Origin: Prorocentrum cordatum
Taxonomy: Eukaryota; Sar; Dinophyceae; Prorocentrales; Prorocentraceae
Direction: 5' to 3'
NCBI GenBank assembly: GCA_963575745.1
Contig: CAUYUJ010008147.1
Span: forward strand, 307,426 to 371,425
Length of the DNA stretch: 64,000 nt
Within the stretch, counting starts at the first letter, position 1. Each line of letters begins with the position of its first letter. Shown one piece after another: positions 62,791 through 64,000 of this stretch. The translations under genes and the position numbers were made by a program. The notes beneath the pieces are model-generated. The model worked only from the letters and a program-made list of their open reading frames with translations, did no database searches and was not told where the DNA came from.

Positions 62791-63090
62791 TTACCCTCCT
62801 GCCCCTTCCTCCCCATCCAACCTCCCTCCTCCCTCCCCTCTCCCTCATATCCACCCTCCTCCTCCCTCTTCCTCTCTCCCCTCACCCTCCTCCCATAACC
62901 CTCCTCCCTCCTCTCTTCGCCCTCCCCTCTCCAGCCTCCTCCTTCCTCCCTCCTCTGTCTCTCTATCTCCAATCGTCCCCCCCCCCCTCCTCGCCCCCTC
63001 TCTCCTGGCGTGTTCCCCTTTAGCCTCGTCCCTCCCCCTCCCTTCCTCCCACTCTCCCTCGTTCTCCCCCTTCCTCTTCTTGCAGGGCCC
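62791..63090. repeat. pyrimidine-rich tract
   Basis: CCTCCTCCCTCTTCC runs, the counterpart of 50,031-50,320. No gene. Confidence 0.85.
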
Positions 63091-63560
63091 GCGCTAATTC
63101 CTATGGTGGGCAAAGAGATGCGTGCCCCATCCTCCGAATAATTCCCCGCCCGTTCACGCCCGCTTGTCTAAGCCCGCCCGCCCCCGCAAAAAGAAATAAT
63201 CCCCCCAGAAGGGGGTACGCTCGAAGACGAAGGGGGCGGGTATCGAGGGCGTGGGTATACACGTTGCATGGCACGCGGGCTGCAAGAACGAGCAGTCTTA
63301 AAATGATTGTTGTTGTTGTTGTTGTTGTTGTTGCTGTTGTTCGTATTGTATATATCGAAGACGCCTACGGCGAATCACCGCCGCCCCCTGCCCCTTTGGA
63401 AGCGCCTCTGTGGCCGACAGCTGGGCCAGAGCTTGGCCAAGCTATCGGGCCAGTTGTTCCCCGAGTCGGTTTGGAAATACTTCGGGGCACGCATGGGGGA
63501 GCAAGAAGAGGAGGAGGGGGAGGATGAGGAAAAAAGAGTAGAAGTAGGAGGAGGAGGAGG
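63091..63560. other. no gene; short (TTG)n and shared TCGAAGACGCCTACGGCGAA word
   Basis: (TTG)n at 63,307-63,340, then TATCGAAGACGCCTACGGCG, also found near 55,030. (AGG)n at about 63,500-63,560. Confidence 0.5.
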
Positions 63561-64000
63561 AGGCCTCTTGGGCGCCTCTTATGGCACTCCTGGAGCCTCC
63601 TGAAAGCTTCCTGGGGGCCTCTTGGAGGGTTTTGGGGGACCTTTGGGGCCTCTTGGGTTCCTGGCTTGTCTGACGCCGTCGGAAGCCGTGTTTGGGTCGT
63701 CTTGGGGCCCTCTTGGGGCATGTCAGGGGTTCTCAGAAGCTATCTTGGGCGTCTTGGAAGCCTCTTGGGCCGTTTTGGGGCCCTCTTAGGGCCGTCTTGG
63801 GAGCCTCTTGGGCTGTCATGGGGCCATCTTAGAGGCCGCTTGGGCGATCGTGGGGGCCTCTTGCGCCGTCTTGAGCCGTCGGAATCCCGAGAAGAAGGAC
63901 ATGCCAACTTCTTTCAAAAACCAAAGGCACATCAATGATTGTGGCCTCGTCGTGCCCTCCTGGAAGTCCTCCTTGACGCCTTTTGGGCCGTCTTGGAAGC
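63560..64000 (+). repeat. CTTGGG satellite, continues past window end
   Basis: CTTGGGGCC motifs to the last base. Trp/Leu/Gly-rich and Lys/Pro/Arg-rich frames come from the repeat. Confidence 0.88.

Overview
The window looks like nuclear DNA of a dinoflagellate; genus and species cannot be told. The strongest sign is an 18-nt match to the 3' part of the dinoflagellate trans-spliced leader (TAGCCATTTTGGCTCAAG, minus strand 61649-61632), just upstream of a minus-strand reading frame, as expected of an mRNA copied back into the genome. Supporting signs are introns with GT or GC donors, short GC-rich exons lost in repeats, a copia-type LTR element, a LINE fragment, and a very large load of microsatellites and foldback elements. 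No rRNA, tRNA, CRISPR array or bacterial-type operon was seen.

Layout. 1-5 kb: two long degenerate GAT-triplet arrays and a mirrored (TCC)n/(GGA)n block. 5-10.4 kb: small inverted-repeat elements (dispersed family W, element Z, foldback F1, M1, M2 and a 126-bp MITE named N). 10.9-13.5 kb: decayed LINE on the minus strand, interrupted by foldback F2, next to a 330-bp-period triplet repeat. 15.9-20.3 kb: a CTTGGG-type satellite, a 77-bp tandem array and TATG microsatellites. 20.9-22.0 kb: a cysteine-rich reading frame of unknown function. 22,854-29,166: an LTR retrotransposon with 85-89 bp LTRs, gag-protease, integrase, reverse transcriptase and RNase H, broken by two stops and two frameshifts. 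29-40 kb: microsatellites, more satellite, a third GAT array and an (AATGT)n array. 40.4-46.1 kb: the one multi-exon host gene, a SET-domain protein in about seven exons whose introns hold several families of short terminal-inverted-repeat (TIR) elements, one nested in another. 47-50 kb and 62-63 kb: related (TTG)n-palindrome cassettes. 51-59 kb: CTTGGG satellite in higher-order and segmental duplications. 54.5 kb: a membrane-anchored reading frame. 60.6-61.3 kb: the reading frame behind the leader relic.

How it fits together. Host coding sequence is a few percent of the window. The most distinctive signal is the crowd of short inverted-repeat elements, families F, M, N, U, V, X, Y, W and Z here (my labels), several with target-site duplications. 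Four of them (U, V, X, Y) lie in introns of the SET gene, and some intron ends are themselves inverted repeats. This suggests transposon-like intron growth or birth (introners). Next is the CTTGGG satellite, found in at least eleven blocks in both orientations with two conserved internal cores. Exon limits, splice phases and repeat limits were read by eye and are approximate where stated.
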